NCBI GenBank assembly: GCA_911728435.2 | Contig: OU452199.1 | Coordinates: 40,249,253 to 40,313,252 of the forward strand | Origin: Apoderus coryli | Taxonomy: Eukaryota; Arthropoda; Insecta; Coleoptera; Attelabidae | Direction of reading: 5' to 3' | Length of the DNA stretch: 64,000 nt | Shown here: one piece after another, positions 22,905 through 34,509 of the stretch | Numbering within the stretch: the first letter of the stretch is position 1 | Layout: each line of letters opens with the position of its first letter | Program-made: the position numbers and the translations under genes | The notes under the pieces: generated by a model | What the model was told of the DNA's origin: nothing | Databases searched by the model: none | The model's input: the letters and a program-made list of their open reading frames with translations, nothing else

Positions 22905-23234
22905 TCGAAAACACTATTATAATAGCCTCATCCGAAATGGTAAGTAATTGAAATTGTTGCACCGAAAATATACTTATTTTGCCTGAATATAGTAAGTGAC
23001 ACTCACCTAAGATGGTAGATGGCCTCGTGGTGTTTAGGTTAGGAGGGTATATTTGTAAAGCACGTAATTAATATAAATTCAACTTTCAATCCAGCGCTCC
23101 GCTGAGGCAAACAACTCTCTTGAGTTACAAAACTACAATTTGCTGCCCTTATTTGTTGAAAATATTTATACTTCACGAAAATTGGGTGGATTATTACTTC
23201 ATACACCTTTCAGGTAGGACCCTCCGAAACCAAA

Positions 23235-23432
23235 ATGAACGAGTACCGTCTTAAGTGTCAAAATCTTGCACCGTCAGCCTGCCCCCACGTCAGATTAGGG
23301 CTGGGTGATAATGAACGTCTTCCGTGTTCCTTTTCCCATAAACACAATCACAACATCCCCGTGTCTGCGAACCATAATTATTCCTCCGAACCGGTAATTA
23401 CACCGCTCATCGAACGATCTCAAAATGAGTAA
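23235..23432 (+). CDS. Candidate 65-residue small ORF after a splice acceptor
   Basis: Begins 21 bases after a good acceptor (TTTCAG, exon from 23214). Reads MNEYRLKCQNLAPSACPHVR... and ends IERSQNE. The start has an A at -3 (AAAATGA). It is hydrophilic and His/Asn-rich with no known motif. With 22725-22904 it could belong to one spliced transcript; neither is supported by homology that I can see. Confidence 0.25.
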   Translation: MNEYRLKCQNLAPSACPHVRLGLGDNERLPCSFSHKHNHNIPVSANHNYSSEPVITPLIERSQNE

Positions 23433-24229
23433 TTGAATAAATCGGACACGAATCTACGACCAGCCGAAGACCAAAACAACAACAGTAGGCCCCAAAATAA
23501 GAAACGGAATAGTCCAAATGTTCCAATACATCCCTCAATTGTCAGCTGTCTTTCAACATATCAGATTATTTATTGCAAATAACCCCCAATTAATAACAAC
23601 AATTATTATTATTGTAAACAAAGCAGAAATTTTAATATTTAATGATATTTTAAAGAAATAGGTAATGAAAATATATATATATTTTAGTGACTGCATTGGA
23701 TGATCAAATTCATACTCCAGGCCAGCTATTATCCAGGCACTATGTGAAGATGTAAACAGTGGTCAACCGTGAGAAGGTACGCTGAATCAATTTCACAACC
23801 ATGTTTCTCCCTGAATGAACTGTTCGTGTTATTAACCGATTCCTTTCCCCATTTCTTTTAGGTACCAACTTGATTAATGATCATCCCCAAAGTTGTGACA
23901 CTCAGAGCTTGTTTGGTACCGTTGGGAGATAGCGTTTGGTATTATGTGTCATCGCATTTATCTGGATGCTTTTTAAATAAAATTAAGTAGTACAATAGTA
24001 GCGAAATTATTCGTTCATGATTACTTTAAGGTATGTTACGATTTTATAAATAAATATTCATCATATGCATTGAAGATCTCTCATTCCGCCAGTTTAACCA
24101 GTTATATTTTGTGGAAAGCCTTTAGCCCGTAACAATGTCAAAAAGGATAATTACGATTTTTTACTACGAGGGGCCAAAAAATTGAAAATAATTCTTTGCT
24201 GACAGATATACTCAGATATTAAGGACAAC

Positions 24230-24560
24230 TGTCAAATGATTTCCGCGAAAGTTTGTCTCTGCAAGGATATAGAACTTTTTCGTGCCAACTGGACGCAGCA
24301 CTATACTCAGAAAGTTTACTAAATGTTCGAAGATCGTTGGTTAAGGCGCATAGGGTCATGGGATTGGCCACCGAGATCACCAAATCTCACGCCGCTTGAC
24401 TTTTTATATGGGGTGTTTTAAAAGAAAGAGTGTATAGTATACTCCAGTACCACCCAATGAAGAATTACGGCGACGAATAGGGCAGTATATTGAAGACCTG
24501 GATCCCAACGAAATTGAAAGAGCAAAAATATTTTCTGCATTTATTGTAAAAGTTTGACAT
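24230..24560 (+). pseudogene. Tc1/mariner transposase remnant
   Basis: Three frames together give a decayed transposase C-terminal half: EITKSH...TPLDFLY-like, GVLKERVYS and VPPNEELRRRIGQYIEDLDP, NEIERA. This matches the 'SPDLTPLDFFLWG-LK--VY--PP---EEL--RI' pattern of insect mariner-type transposases. Frameshifts and stops throughout. Confidence 0.65.
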
Positions 24561-24987
24561 TTTGATATTTTTATTCTGTCTATTCTGGTAATTTAGGATA
24601 CATCATATGCCTAATGGAGATTCCTTTATGGCTATTTGCTATTTTCTCAACCAGACAAATAATTGAGAAAGAGAAATGGAGCTTGGCATCTATTTCTTTC
24701 TATCTATATACATACAAACATACACGCACAGACTGCTAAAAAAGAGGGTTTTAACAAAAGGGTGGTTGTGATCTGCTATGTGAGCGAATTACTCACAGAC
24801 GAGTTTAATTGACCAACTGCCGAGATAATTATAGTTGGTGGATTTGGCAACTCTGGTGTTGCAATCTGGCAACTGACAGCTCTATCGTAAAGTTGGACAT
24901 TTTTGAGGTTATACGTACTCAGAACGTTTTGACATACGAGCGCTGTTTGTGTTTACAGTAACTTAAAAGATTCATTTCGGCCCAAAA

Positions 24988-25361
24988 ATGGAATTAAATC
25001 GTGAACATTTTCGTGCGATTATTTTTTACAACTTAGCAACAATGCATGGATGAACTTAGTTCAATTTTTGGCGATGAAGCTCCATCAAGGACCAGTGTTT
25101 ATCGATGGTATGGTGAATTCAATCTTGGTTGTAGTTCACTCCAAGACGAATTTCGTGAAGGTCGTCCAAAATCAGTTGTTCTTCCGAAAACCTGTGCGCG
25201 AACTGATATTGCAAGATCGTCATGTGACCTATCAAGAGATTGAGACAACCTTAGACAATAGTGGGACCAGCATACATTCATATTGCATAAACATTTGACT
25301 GCCAAAGACTTTTTTTCGCGTTGGATCCCATACAATTTGTCAATTGCTCAAAAAAAGGCTC
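24988..25361 (+). pseudogene. Mariner transposase, N-terminal half
   Basis: ATG at 24988 starts MELNREHFRAIIFYNLA then a stop or frameshift where the 40-kb copy has FRRGLTQQQ. The DNA-binding HTH region follows: MDELSSIFGDEAPSRTSVYR, WYGEF, SLQDEFREGRPKSVV, DRHVTYQEIETTLDNSGTSI. Several frameshifts. The reading is cut at codon level by the inserted element at 25362. Confidence 0.85.
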
Positions 25362-26940
25362 CCCTAATAACACAGGACCTCCCTGGGATGTCCCATTCAG
25401 GTTGTTTTAATGTCCCAATGTTACACACCTAGATACGACATACTCAGGATGTTTCTTCTGGTACATCGTAGAGATGTTTCCGTTAAGATGTTTCAGGAAC
25501 ATCCCATTTTGCAACAAAAACGACATTATGGAGGCCTCATTAAATATAAATAATAGAAGCAGTTCTAAATTGACAAAATAGGGAGCGAAAATTATATTGT
25601 ACTATCTACTATGTAGGAAATAATCAGATCGAATAGAAAATGAATATTAAATTTACGAATAATAATTTTATTTTCATTTATTAATAATAATATCTTATTA
25701 GGTACATATCTATTTGTTCTAATTCGTTTATGTAAATTGAAAACTTACTGACGCCATTGTCTTTAAAGACAATGTTAATGCACAATGCACGTAAATTACC
25801 TGCATTTAAATTTCCCGCAGCATATTAAGCGTTGACGCCAGCAACGTGGAGGTGCCAAACGTATCTTTATTTCTAACGCATTTCTGATTGATTTTCTCAC
25901 ATATTTATAGTAACTATCTCTTATATATTTATAGTAAGTCGTTTATAGGTTTTTTATTGATTTTTCCATTTAAAAATATTTGTAATATGATGCAGAATTT
26001 TTAATTCAATTATGAATTTTTTTTTTAGCTTTATTACAATTCTTAAGAAAATCTTCTTTTAAATCCATTGAGTATTTTTACATCCATCAACTGATGTATA
26101 TATTACCTAGTGCTTGTTCTACTTGTAGATTATATTTATGTTGCGACCGAATTAGAATATTTATCAATTTCGCTGAATTTTGTATCTAGACGTTCGGCAA
26201 CGCCCAAAGTATATTAACAACAGCATTGCCACTGTTTGACATTTTGTAATACATGTGTTTTACTGTTTCCCGAGGTATCTATATTCAGACTTATTTTATA
26301 GACATTTTTAATTTTAATTAAAATAATAATATTTCTTTTAAGTACAATAACATTTATATCTACAATTTTAAAGACCTATGAATATAAAAATACTGCATCG
26401 AGGCGCTAGGAGAGGTCTTAATTTACGAAATTTGCTTGTGTGTACTTAAGATCTCTAAACAACAGTTACAGACCTTAGTGTATACTGTCTGTTACGTTTT
26501 GAAAGAAAATATTACCAGAGAAATCTCAGGTATTACATATCTATTACCAAAGATTAATCTTTGCTATTACAAAAGCAATACCAACAAATTTCAAGCAACA
26601 CTGAACATAATCCCGCCACATACATAACACACATATGTTATGTGAAATGTGAATCCCCAGAATCCGGCCCGCGTTGTAAGTTGTAATCGTAATCGCAGAT
26701 TAAAGAGTAGAAATAATTATTGTAATAAATAGCCTGTGAAAGATACTAAGTACGTGCACTCAGTATTAAATCATCTAATATTATAAATTTTATAATTTTA
26801 ATATTCTGTATTAAATAAGTAGTGGTGTTGTTTTGGTTTTATTGGTGCAGTACATGTTTAGGGTGGTTGTACTTACTTCCTACCGACACTGACGATTAGT
26901 AACATTTAAACGGGTAAGTACAATAACTTGTAATTTTTTA

Positions 26941-27868
26941 ATGGATCCCCGAGACAAAAGAAAGTTAATAAATAATTTGAGTCAACGTTTTAAACGCTTT
27001 AAACAAAATGAATCTACTCACTTTGTCTCTGAATGCTTATCGTCTACCTCGCAGGCTTCAGATGTATTATAGTCTCAAATAAATAATGTTATTCCCGAGA
27101 ATGTCATTTCGCTATCGGATTTTGATCACTCTAACCATAGTTTAGGTACAGACAGTCTTAGCTCTAATGAGAATGCATTCATTTGTACTCAAAACGCGTT
27201 AGCAAATTTCAGTGAAATTGATAAATCAGATAGTTCTCTACAAGTTAGTTTATTTACTCAAACATCCTGTCAAAATGAGCTGGAGGGGTAAAATATGTGT
27301 TTGTAATACAATTTATTCTTCGAGAAAGGTTCCCGTAATCGATTATAGTTATATTATTTGTTGTTTTTTTTGCTATTTTTAGGTCCGATACTTTGAACAT
27401 ATATAATAGGCGGCTCGAACACGTATGAATTTGTCAGACAATATCTGACACCCGTAATTAGCATTAATTTGGTTGAACAACTTTCATTTTTGGGAAAGAA
27501 AGGAAAAAATCCATTCGGAACTTCTGCATTAGCTAAAGGCGTAATTGGTAATTTCAAAAAAGTTGCTACTTTTCGTATGTTCGTCGTTATTTTCATTTAA
27601 AAGGAACATAATAATAAATTTAAACATATGGATTTTCTTAGTTGGTTCTTGTTGAAAGTGATTATGTGGAATAAGTCGCCGAAACACGGGAATACGGAAT
27701 AATTAATAAAATAGTTGATGGCATATTTTGAGCATAATAATAATTTCAGAAGCAGTGCAAAAATCCGGAAAAGCTACCACCATTAAAGAGAGTGAACAAA
27801 AAATTGGTGATTGGCTTCGAAGGGCAAAAGAAAGGAGAGTTAGGGCAGCCCTAGAAATGGAAAAATAA
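26941..27868 (+). pseudogene. Broken multi-exon ORF of the nested element (DUF4806-like C-terminus)
   Basis: ATG 26941 opens MDPRDKRKLINNLSQRFKRF...; an in-frame TAG lies near 27069, after which the frame stays open to 27291. A second coding block (about 27410-27547) reads YEFVRQYLTPVISINLVEQL, SFLGKKGKNPFGTSALAKGV. A third (27750-27868, after ATTTCAG) reads EAVQKSGKATTIKESEQKIG, DWLRRAKERRVRAALEMEK and a stop. Joining the GTAATT donor at 27548 to 27750 keeps the frame (GVI-EAVQKSG). The 'GKKGK--F---L---VI-AV---...WLR-AKER' layout resembles DUF4806 domains, which are often repeat-associated in insects. This identification is from memory of the pattern, so moderate. Confidence 0.5.
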
Positions 27869-28085
27869 AAATCACACTAATGTTTATGTATTTAGTGATT
27901 TTGCTCTTGTACTGAATAGTTACAATGGTAATAAGTTGTATTTTTTTCAATAAAAGCTTTTAAAAATATTTTTTTTTAATTTATAAACCTTATTTTCAAG
28001 CATAATTTCATCTTGAAGATGTTCCTCAGGTTATTACCCAGAATGTATTTAGTACACCCACGACATCTTACGAACATCCTGAGAG

Positions 28086-28190
28086 GGATGTTTCTGGCAA
28101 CAGCCATGCGATGTCCGACAAACATCCTCTCAGGATGTTTGTAGGACATCGCAAATGATGACATGGCTGTTGCCAGAAACATCCCTGGAA
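28086..28190. repeat. Subterminal hairpin of the nested element
   Basis: GGGATGTTTCTGGCAACAGC, CATG pairs with CATGGCTGTTGCCAGAAACA, TCCC. The inner part CGATGTCC...AAACATCCT pairs with AGGATGTTT...GGACATCG. Nine extra bases (AAATGATGA) sit in the right arm. The minus ORF at 27976-28263 is made of these repeats and is not a gene. Confidence 0.85.
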
Positions 28191-28284
28191 TGTCCCCAGG
28201 AAAATAGGGATGTCTCAGGAATGTTTCTATGATACCACAAGAATGTTTCTGGTATGTTTCCAAGATGTTTCTGTGTTATTAGGG

Positions 28285-28906
28285 TCGTGTCGATTGGTCG
28301 AAAGAAATGCTAAAAAAATACGATCGCGGTGCTTCGACACACGTCTATGTTATCGTGACAGGTGATGAATCGTGGATATACGCGTATAAGACCGAAAGTA
28401 AACAACAGTCGACTGTATGGGTGTTTCAAGATGAGCCAAATCCAACAAAAGTTGTTCGCGCACGAAGCACTTCCAAGCAAATGGTCTCCTGTTTTTTCGG
28501 AAAAACTGGGCATGTCGCAACCGTACCACTAGAACAACGCAGAACAGTCAATTCTGAGTAGTACACAACTATTTGTTTGTCAGTTGTCTTCCAAGAAATC
28601 AGGAAAACCAACCGCCGAAAACGGATCACTTTTCACCACGACAATGCGAGCTTTCACACATCGGCTCAAACAACTGCATTTTTGAGCACCCAAAACATCG
28701 ATTTCATGAGTCATCCGCCGTATAGTCCTGACTTGGCATCGAATGACTCCTTTTTATTCCCGTACGTAAAAAACAAACTGAGAGGTCAACGTTTTTCGAC
28801 ACCTGAAAAAGCGGTTGCTGCATTCAGAATGCATGTTTTGAGATACCTCAATCAGAGTGGCAAAAGTGCTTCGACAATTGGTTCAAACGCATCCAAAAGT
28901 GTATAG
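28285..28906 (+). pseudogene. Mariner transposase, catalytic half (DD34D)
   Basis: Continues the interrupted mariner. First catalytic Asp in VIVTGDESWIYAY, second in HHDNASFHTSAQTT, third in YSPDLASNDSFLFP; 34 residues separate the last two, giving DD34D. A frameshift or stop near 28559 splits it into two frames. Ends ...QSGKSASTIGSNASKSV. Part of the mariner family that includes the 40-kb copy. Confidence 0.9.
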
Positions 28907-29078
28907 ATCTTCATGGGGAATATTTTGGAAAACAATAAAGTGATTTTCGATGATTAATATTTGTTTTTGTTCTCTAATCCCGAAATATAAAAGGCATCCC
29001 TCGTCTAAGGAAGCTTTAAAAATTTAATTTGTTGGGATATCGTAGTAGTTATAGACCTACTTTAGCTGCCTATGTATA

Positions 29079-30194
29079 CAGGGTGTTAATTAAGTATCTG
29101 GCCAAACTTCAGGGGGTGATTCTTTGATTTTAAGGTAAAAAGTTCATATAAGTAGGTGTCCGGAAATGCATAGTTTTCAAGATACAGTGCGTCAAAAAAA
29201 AATTTTTTTACACTTATTTATTAATATCTCAAACACCTGTTGACCGATTTTGTTGAAATTTGGCAGTATTATGGACTATGGTAAAACGCTAAGTTAGCAC
29301 CAATTAATTGTTGATTATGACTTCCAGTGGCGTCGTAAAAGGCAGTTTCACGAATAAAATATCAAAAAAAATGTGCGCCACTGACTTTTTAAAATTAAAA
29401 AAATAATTTTTGGATTAAGCCATTAAAAATACAACTTTTTTGTCTCTTGATATTTTTTCGTATCTTGCATCGTTTTCGAGAAAAAAAATTAAAACCCCTT
29501 AAATGCATGTCCCTCAATAATTTTAAAAATCATTTTTACAGAATTATTTCGAATCTCGTTGCGAATTACGTTTTACCCAAATTCGTTGAGATTTGGCAGT
29601 ATTTTTTATAATAGTAAAATGCTAATTGAATCTTATTTACTATTGCTAATATTGAAGTTCAATGGTGGAAATAAATGCCTAAGACAAGACAAAGACGTAT
29701 TATTAATTATACTTTGACAAAAAATACTTTTTTAATAAAAACGATTAAGAACTTACCAATATAACAACAAATAAAGATAAATTTATAATAGTTGTTGAAA
29801 ATGTCCACCTTCAACTTCGATGCATTAGCTCGCCTTATCATTGATTGCCGAACACGCTGAAATATTCCAGGAGTATGTCTTATTTGATTGCATGAATCCC
29901 GTATGCGCTGACATAATTCGGCTTCAGTATTGACTGGAGTTTTATAAACCAGCGACTTTAAATGACCCCAAAGGAAATAATCCAAAGGATTTAAATCTGG
30001 CGACCTGGGTGGCCATGACTGTGGACCCACGCGACCAATCCAGTGCCCTCCATAAGTTTGATCCAGATTTTTTTTGACACCCTGTATCTTAAGAACTATG
30101 CATTTCCGGACACCTGCTTATATGAACTTTTTACCTTAAAATCACTCAAAGAATCACCCCTTGAAGTTTGGCCAGATACTTAATTAACACCCTG
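29079..30194. mobile_element. 1116-bp mariner-type element with ~115-bp TIRs
   Basis: Ends CAGGGTGTTAATTAAGTATC and its complement GATACTTAATTAACACCCTG. The terminal repeats are about 115 bp and about 90 percent alike by eye. TA duplication at 29077-29078 and 30195-30196. The flanks rejoin to match the uninterrupted repeat near 17017-17040 (GCCTA-GTATA-TTTTT). It encloses a truncated transposase (29707-30030, minus). A single decayed end of a related element is at 32023-32105. Confidence 0.9.
29707..30030 (-). pseudogene. DD41D-type mariner-like transposase C-terminus
   Basis: Reads MGPQSWPPRSPDLNPLDYFL, WGHLKSLVYKTPVNTEAELC... Only the region from the last catalytic Asp (PLDYF) onward remains; the HTH and first two acidic residues are deleted. 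It is related in pattern to the transposase at 56627-57603. Because the TIRs are intact, the element could have been moved in trans by a complete relative. Confidence 0.8.
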
Positions 30195-33100
30195 TATATT
30201 TTTTTAATAAATATTAATACAGGGTCTTTGGAAAAAAGGGTATATACAATCAAATTGAAAATAGTGTCATGACAAAGGAAATGCTGCAACAGGGTCATTA
30301 AGGATAGTTGATTAGGCCTTGAATGATAGCGTTCTATACCAAACAAAGGCATTAAAATTGAAATTTTTTATCGACCTCAAGATTATCCTGCCTCAACCGC
30401 AAGCGGCCTCGGCGATAAGTTTTCTTTCGATACTCAAAAGTCGAGATGTAGTGTACACATACATGTGTAACTATTTTTTTTTTTTTTTGCACTTACCTAC
30501 CTTTTTGAAGTCTGTGAAAAATAAAACAAATTATCAAAAAAATGTATTTGTTTATATTTAAGAATCATCTCAATAATAATACCAAAGATTAATCTACACA
30601 ATAGATAGTCAGCGTATATGGGAAAGAAAACAAAAATTGAAACTGTCTCGACACGAGCTACATCTATTAGAAAAACATGTAACCATGGAAATTATGGAAA
30701 TTGTAGATGGTGTTATATGTATTGTGTTGAAATAAAATAATCATATGGGCAATGTTAGACAAGGACGAGTATACTTTCCCCTACGAGGTGGGAGTTTGTT
30801 TTTATATTATAGGTATCATATATGTACTACTGTGCAGCAGTGTTTTTTGTCGGTTAATATAAAATTATATGGTATACGTACACCTATCTACGCAAAGATT
30901 AATGTGTATGGACGAAAATAAAAGAAATTACTATAATAGTATAAATATACAGGGCTGGTTCATTAAATGTTTTAGACAATAATTTTAAATGACTAAAATA
31001 ATATTATTTTAGTCATTTAATTTTAAATTTCGGATATAAGGATGCATCAAAAAGTTATATTTAAATTAACGAAATTTGGCGTTATAGATAGGACTTCCGC
31101 TTATTATCTGATTCAGTTTTAAGGATCAAACTCAAACAGCAGATTCAACTTGTTAACATTATGAAAAAATAAATCTCAGACTCATACAGGCGTGAAATGC
31201 TACCCTAACTTTTTTATGCACATTTTTTGCGTGTGTTTCAATTCGGAGATGTAAAATCTAACAAATTATATACGTAATAAATGTATCCTTCTGTGATATT
31301 GATAGAAAGTCATCGTTATCGCGTATTATCGATTTTAAGAAATGTTAATATTAAAAAGGCTGTGCTTTTTACAAGTTGCTGAAGTAAATAAGGTTTGAAA
31401 TTTCCAGCATGACAATAATTATTTAAAAAAATACGGTTTCGAAATGCAGGATGTAAAAAATTAGAATTTTTAATCTGTTTTTAATGAAAATTTAAATCTA
31501 TTGAGAAACATGGTTCAGGGTTTTTGTGAAATGTATTTTACTCCAAAGATTCTACTCATCGATTATAACCGAATTAATTTACTCAAAAATATCTATACTA
31601 GTAAAATAACACAATTATCACAATTAGGTTCAAATTCTGCAACGCCGAATTGAAAAAAAACTTACAGTCTCCCTAATATTGGTTTTTGTGCAATGATCAT
31701 AAAACTTTAAAAAAATAACGATTTATGTAGATTGTATTGTTAACACGTTTCGTAAAAAGCTTTAAAAACCCACCAACAGGGTGTTAAAAGTATCACGACA
31801 ATAACTTTTTTCATGTTTTAACAAGTACAATCGTCTGCTTCAGATTGATCCTTAAAAACTGAATAACAGTTTCTCTATATAAAAAAATAAAACTCGTAAA
31901 TATCATCCCCAAACATTTAATTTGAATACAATTACATAACACCATATTTGAAAGTAAATAAAAAAAAACAGCATTACCTAGTTTAACAGATTTGCAAATT
32001 GCAAATCAAAGTATCTATGTATACAGGGTGTTGCATAAGTACTTGTACAAACTTTAAAGGGTGATTCTTTGACTAATTTTAAGATACAAATTTCATATGT
32101 ACATTCAAAGTTCAAAAATAATATTATATTTAGGATTATATGCTTGTTCAATAGCATCGCAATTTGGTGCAATTCGGGATACAGGTGTATTGATGACACC
32201 AGAGCTGTCAAAAGAACTAATAAAAAATACGAAAAATAACAAAATACAAATATCATTCAAAAGACAACAATGCACATAATAGTCGGTACCAAGCCAAATA
32301 GGTAGTAGGTAAATATAGATTTATTTTGTTTCGAGCTTGGGCTTGGCACCGACTTATTGTAATCAAAACTACCCACCAAACGGATACATTTAATTTTACG
32401 CAGACATCTAGTGTGAGCAGGCAATATGCCCGGTGAGAGAAAGTTGATAGACGATGGCCGGACGAGAAGTAACAACTGATTATATCCTATTGCCAACACA
32501 AGTATTTTTTTTACTGGCACATTGGAAAAAAAAAATTAAAAAATGTTTCGTTTACGCAACGTTGGGGATTAATGGGTTAAGTACTAAGTGTCAGTTATCA
32601 GTTATAATTTTTTATTTTCCAAGAAAGCGAAACGAGATATTTAAAACGGCATTGCGCCGCCCTCATGTATACCTCCGGGGGCGGCATCGAAAATCGCTAC
32701 ACGTCACAAACTTGTAAATGCTTAGAACTACCCCTATGTCAAATTTCTATTTTCTATCTTTTTTGTTTGATACCCAAAGCCCTATTCCTACCGAACTTAT
32801 TATTTACCCGAAGAAACATTAAAAAGAAGTAAAATTTAAGTACCTAAACCTATAAAGTGGAACTTATACCTGAATTTATAACCCATTTTCTGCATCGATC
32901 TTCTTCTTTAGGAAATCGAAAGAAATGTACCTCTCGATTGTTTCTGTAACTGTTGTTACAATTTCGAAAAGCACATTGGTTACGACTTAATTTCGAATTG
33001 TTTCTTTCCATTTTCACAAAACACAAAAATTATTTAGTCACTAACTAGGAAGTTTCTCAAATAAAAAAAAAACACAACACAAAATAATATAATTAGTCTA

Positions 33101-33498
33101 AAATTAGAAAAACACAAAATAAGTTAAAAAATATTCACAAAAAAAATAACTACGCAGCCAAAGATTAAATTTAATTTAATATATTAGGTAATTCTCTTCA
33201 AAACAAAATCAGTAGGTATGAAAACAACCATAATATGTATACCTAATATAATATAGGTAGCACTGATAATTTTTTTATTATAGGTATTATAAGATCTACA
33301 ACAATCTTGTTACATCTTTGCCACATTGTCTACGTGAAATATTTAAAATATATGTAATAAATTGAAAAAGTATCTAGTCAATTCTTAAGTGGAGTTATAA
33401 TTTTGACAAAGAATAATGTACATTAATACCTACTTGATTTCGGTATTGGTATAAAAGTCTAATATCCACGAAATAAATTTAATATACCTAATAATCAT
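30195..33498. other. Long intergenic stretch, no gene recognised
   Basis: Contains a decayed MITE end at 32023 (TACAGGGTGTTGCATAAGTA), a short inverted pair around 32282-32354 (TCGGTACCAAGCC / GGCTTGGCACCGA) and a trace of the 12.5-kb repeat protein near 31549. Short frames at 31978-32256 and 32257-32717 carry no known motif. Confidence 0.5.
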
Positions 33499-33721
33499 TA
33501 ATCCATGCCATACAACATGTTTCAAGACTAGACCAGTCCCATAAACAGTGGCGAGCAATAATTAAATCAAAAGCTTTTAGCTTTTAGATTTTTTTATATA
33601 CATCAACAAATTATTACAATGGAGCCAGAAGTATGTTTCTATCTAAAAGCTTTTCATTTAATGATTGTTCGCCACTGATCATGGGACTGGTCTAGTCTTG
33701 AAACATGTATGACATGGATTA
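33499..33721. repeat. 223-bp foldback MITE
   Basis: Arms about 80 bp: AATCCATGCCATACAACATG, TTTCAAGACTAGACCAGTCC ... on the left, complement ...GGACTGGTCTAGTCTTGAAA, CATGTATGACATGGATT on the right, separated by about 60 bp. The right arm read forward gives CCACTGATCATGGGACTGGT and TCTTGAAACATG, a diverged form of the motif at 8838-8870 (minus). Confidence 0.9.
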
Positions 33722-34395
33722 AATATTATTATATTAAATTTAATTCATAGAGATAAGGCTTTTATTTCAATACTGTACTTGTAATAAATCACCCTGTGTG
33801 TTTCTTTTACCGACGAATCGGCAACAGCACGACACACACCACATTCGCTTGTTTTTTTTTCTACCCTCCCTACGTATCCCCTCCAGATTAATACAGAATT
33901 TCATCAATCTCTCTCTCTGACAATACAGCATTGTCGGTGCATAACTGTTGCAAATGATGTAAATAATTGTTATACGTTGCGTTTTGTTTCTGATATTAAT
34001 AAACTACAAAACGGTTTCTGGCTGTGACAATACTGCTCTATGCTTTACACGCTAGTCTACGCCACGTAGTGGCTGGCATACTTAGAGATGTTCTCATTTT
34101 AATGCATTGGGCTGACTATCTATTGTGTAGATTAATCTTTGATAATACATACCTATTGTTCTTACAAATTTTCTAAATTTATATATTTAATTTCCTATTG
34201 TCACAAAAACGATTAAAAGCAGCGACAAAAAAAAAATCACAACTGTCTTTTTAAAGCACGAATTAGCTAAATTTCTATCTCATCTATAAATAATTATAAA
34301 AAATGCAATTTTTTAAATGCTCTAAAAATGTGTCTTTTATTTATTTGTTTTTTCTCTAAAATAGGTACTAAAAGAGTAGGTAGGTACTTATGCAT

Positions 34396-34509
34396 TTATT
34401 TTTTTGGTGGTACCAGTTCGAATTTCCATATCCGGTTGGGACCAATCTCTGCTACATACAATGCTGAGCCATTGGCACAAACCGCTATTGCATGGGGATT
34501 TCCAAATCC
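34396..34509 (-). CDS. Pal: PAL last coding exon
   Basis: Acceptor TTTTTCAG then GGATTTGGAAATCCCCATGC; reads GFGNPHAIAVCANGSALYVA, EIGPNRIWKFELVPPKK and stop TAA at 34396-34398. It carries the final zinc-ligand His (NPHAIAV) and the closing 'GPNR-WKF' propeller strand. It starts in phase 0, matching the donor at 48288. It lies 13.8 kb from the previous exon. Confidence 0.92.
   Translation of the reverse strand, partial: GFGNPHAIAVCANGSALYVAEIGPNRIWKFELVPPKK

Larger units (their letters stand above)
25362..28284. mobile_element. 2.9-kb TIR element nested in mariner (CCCTAATAACACAG ends, TC duplication)
   Basis: Perfect 14-bp inverted ends: CCCTAATAACACAG at 25362-25375 and CTGTGTTATTAGGG at 28271-28284. 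Target duplication TC at 25360-25361 and 28285-28286, defined by the empty site in the mariner copy at 40.9 kb. Both subterminal regions carry many GGATGTTT/AAACATCC motifs, probably transposase-binding sites. The interior holds decayed exons (26941-27868). About 1.2 kb between 25700 and 26900 contains nothing I recognise apart from a short frame at 26436-26627. Superfamily not assigned. Confidence 0.92.
24862..29006 (+). mobile_element. Mariner element (DD34D) interrupted by a 2.9-kb TIR element
   Basis: Two mariner halves flank 25362-28284. Sequence on both sides matches the uninterrupted copy 40215-41444, and the join ...AAAGGCTC|GTGTCGATTGG is exact once the insert and its 2-bp duplication are removed. 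The 3' terminal repeat CCCGAAATATAAAAGGCATC, CCTCGT is present at 28979-29004. The 5' terminal repeat has been replaced or lost before about 24862, so the left limit is approximate. Confidence 0.9.

Noticed and set aside
27976..28263. 95-residue minus-strand open frame
   Set aside because: It runs through the palindromic subterminal repeats of the nested transposon and mirrors the hairpin sequence.
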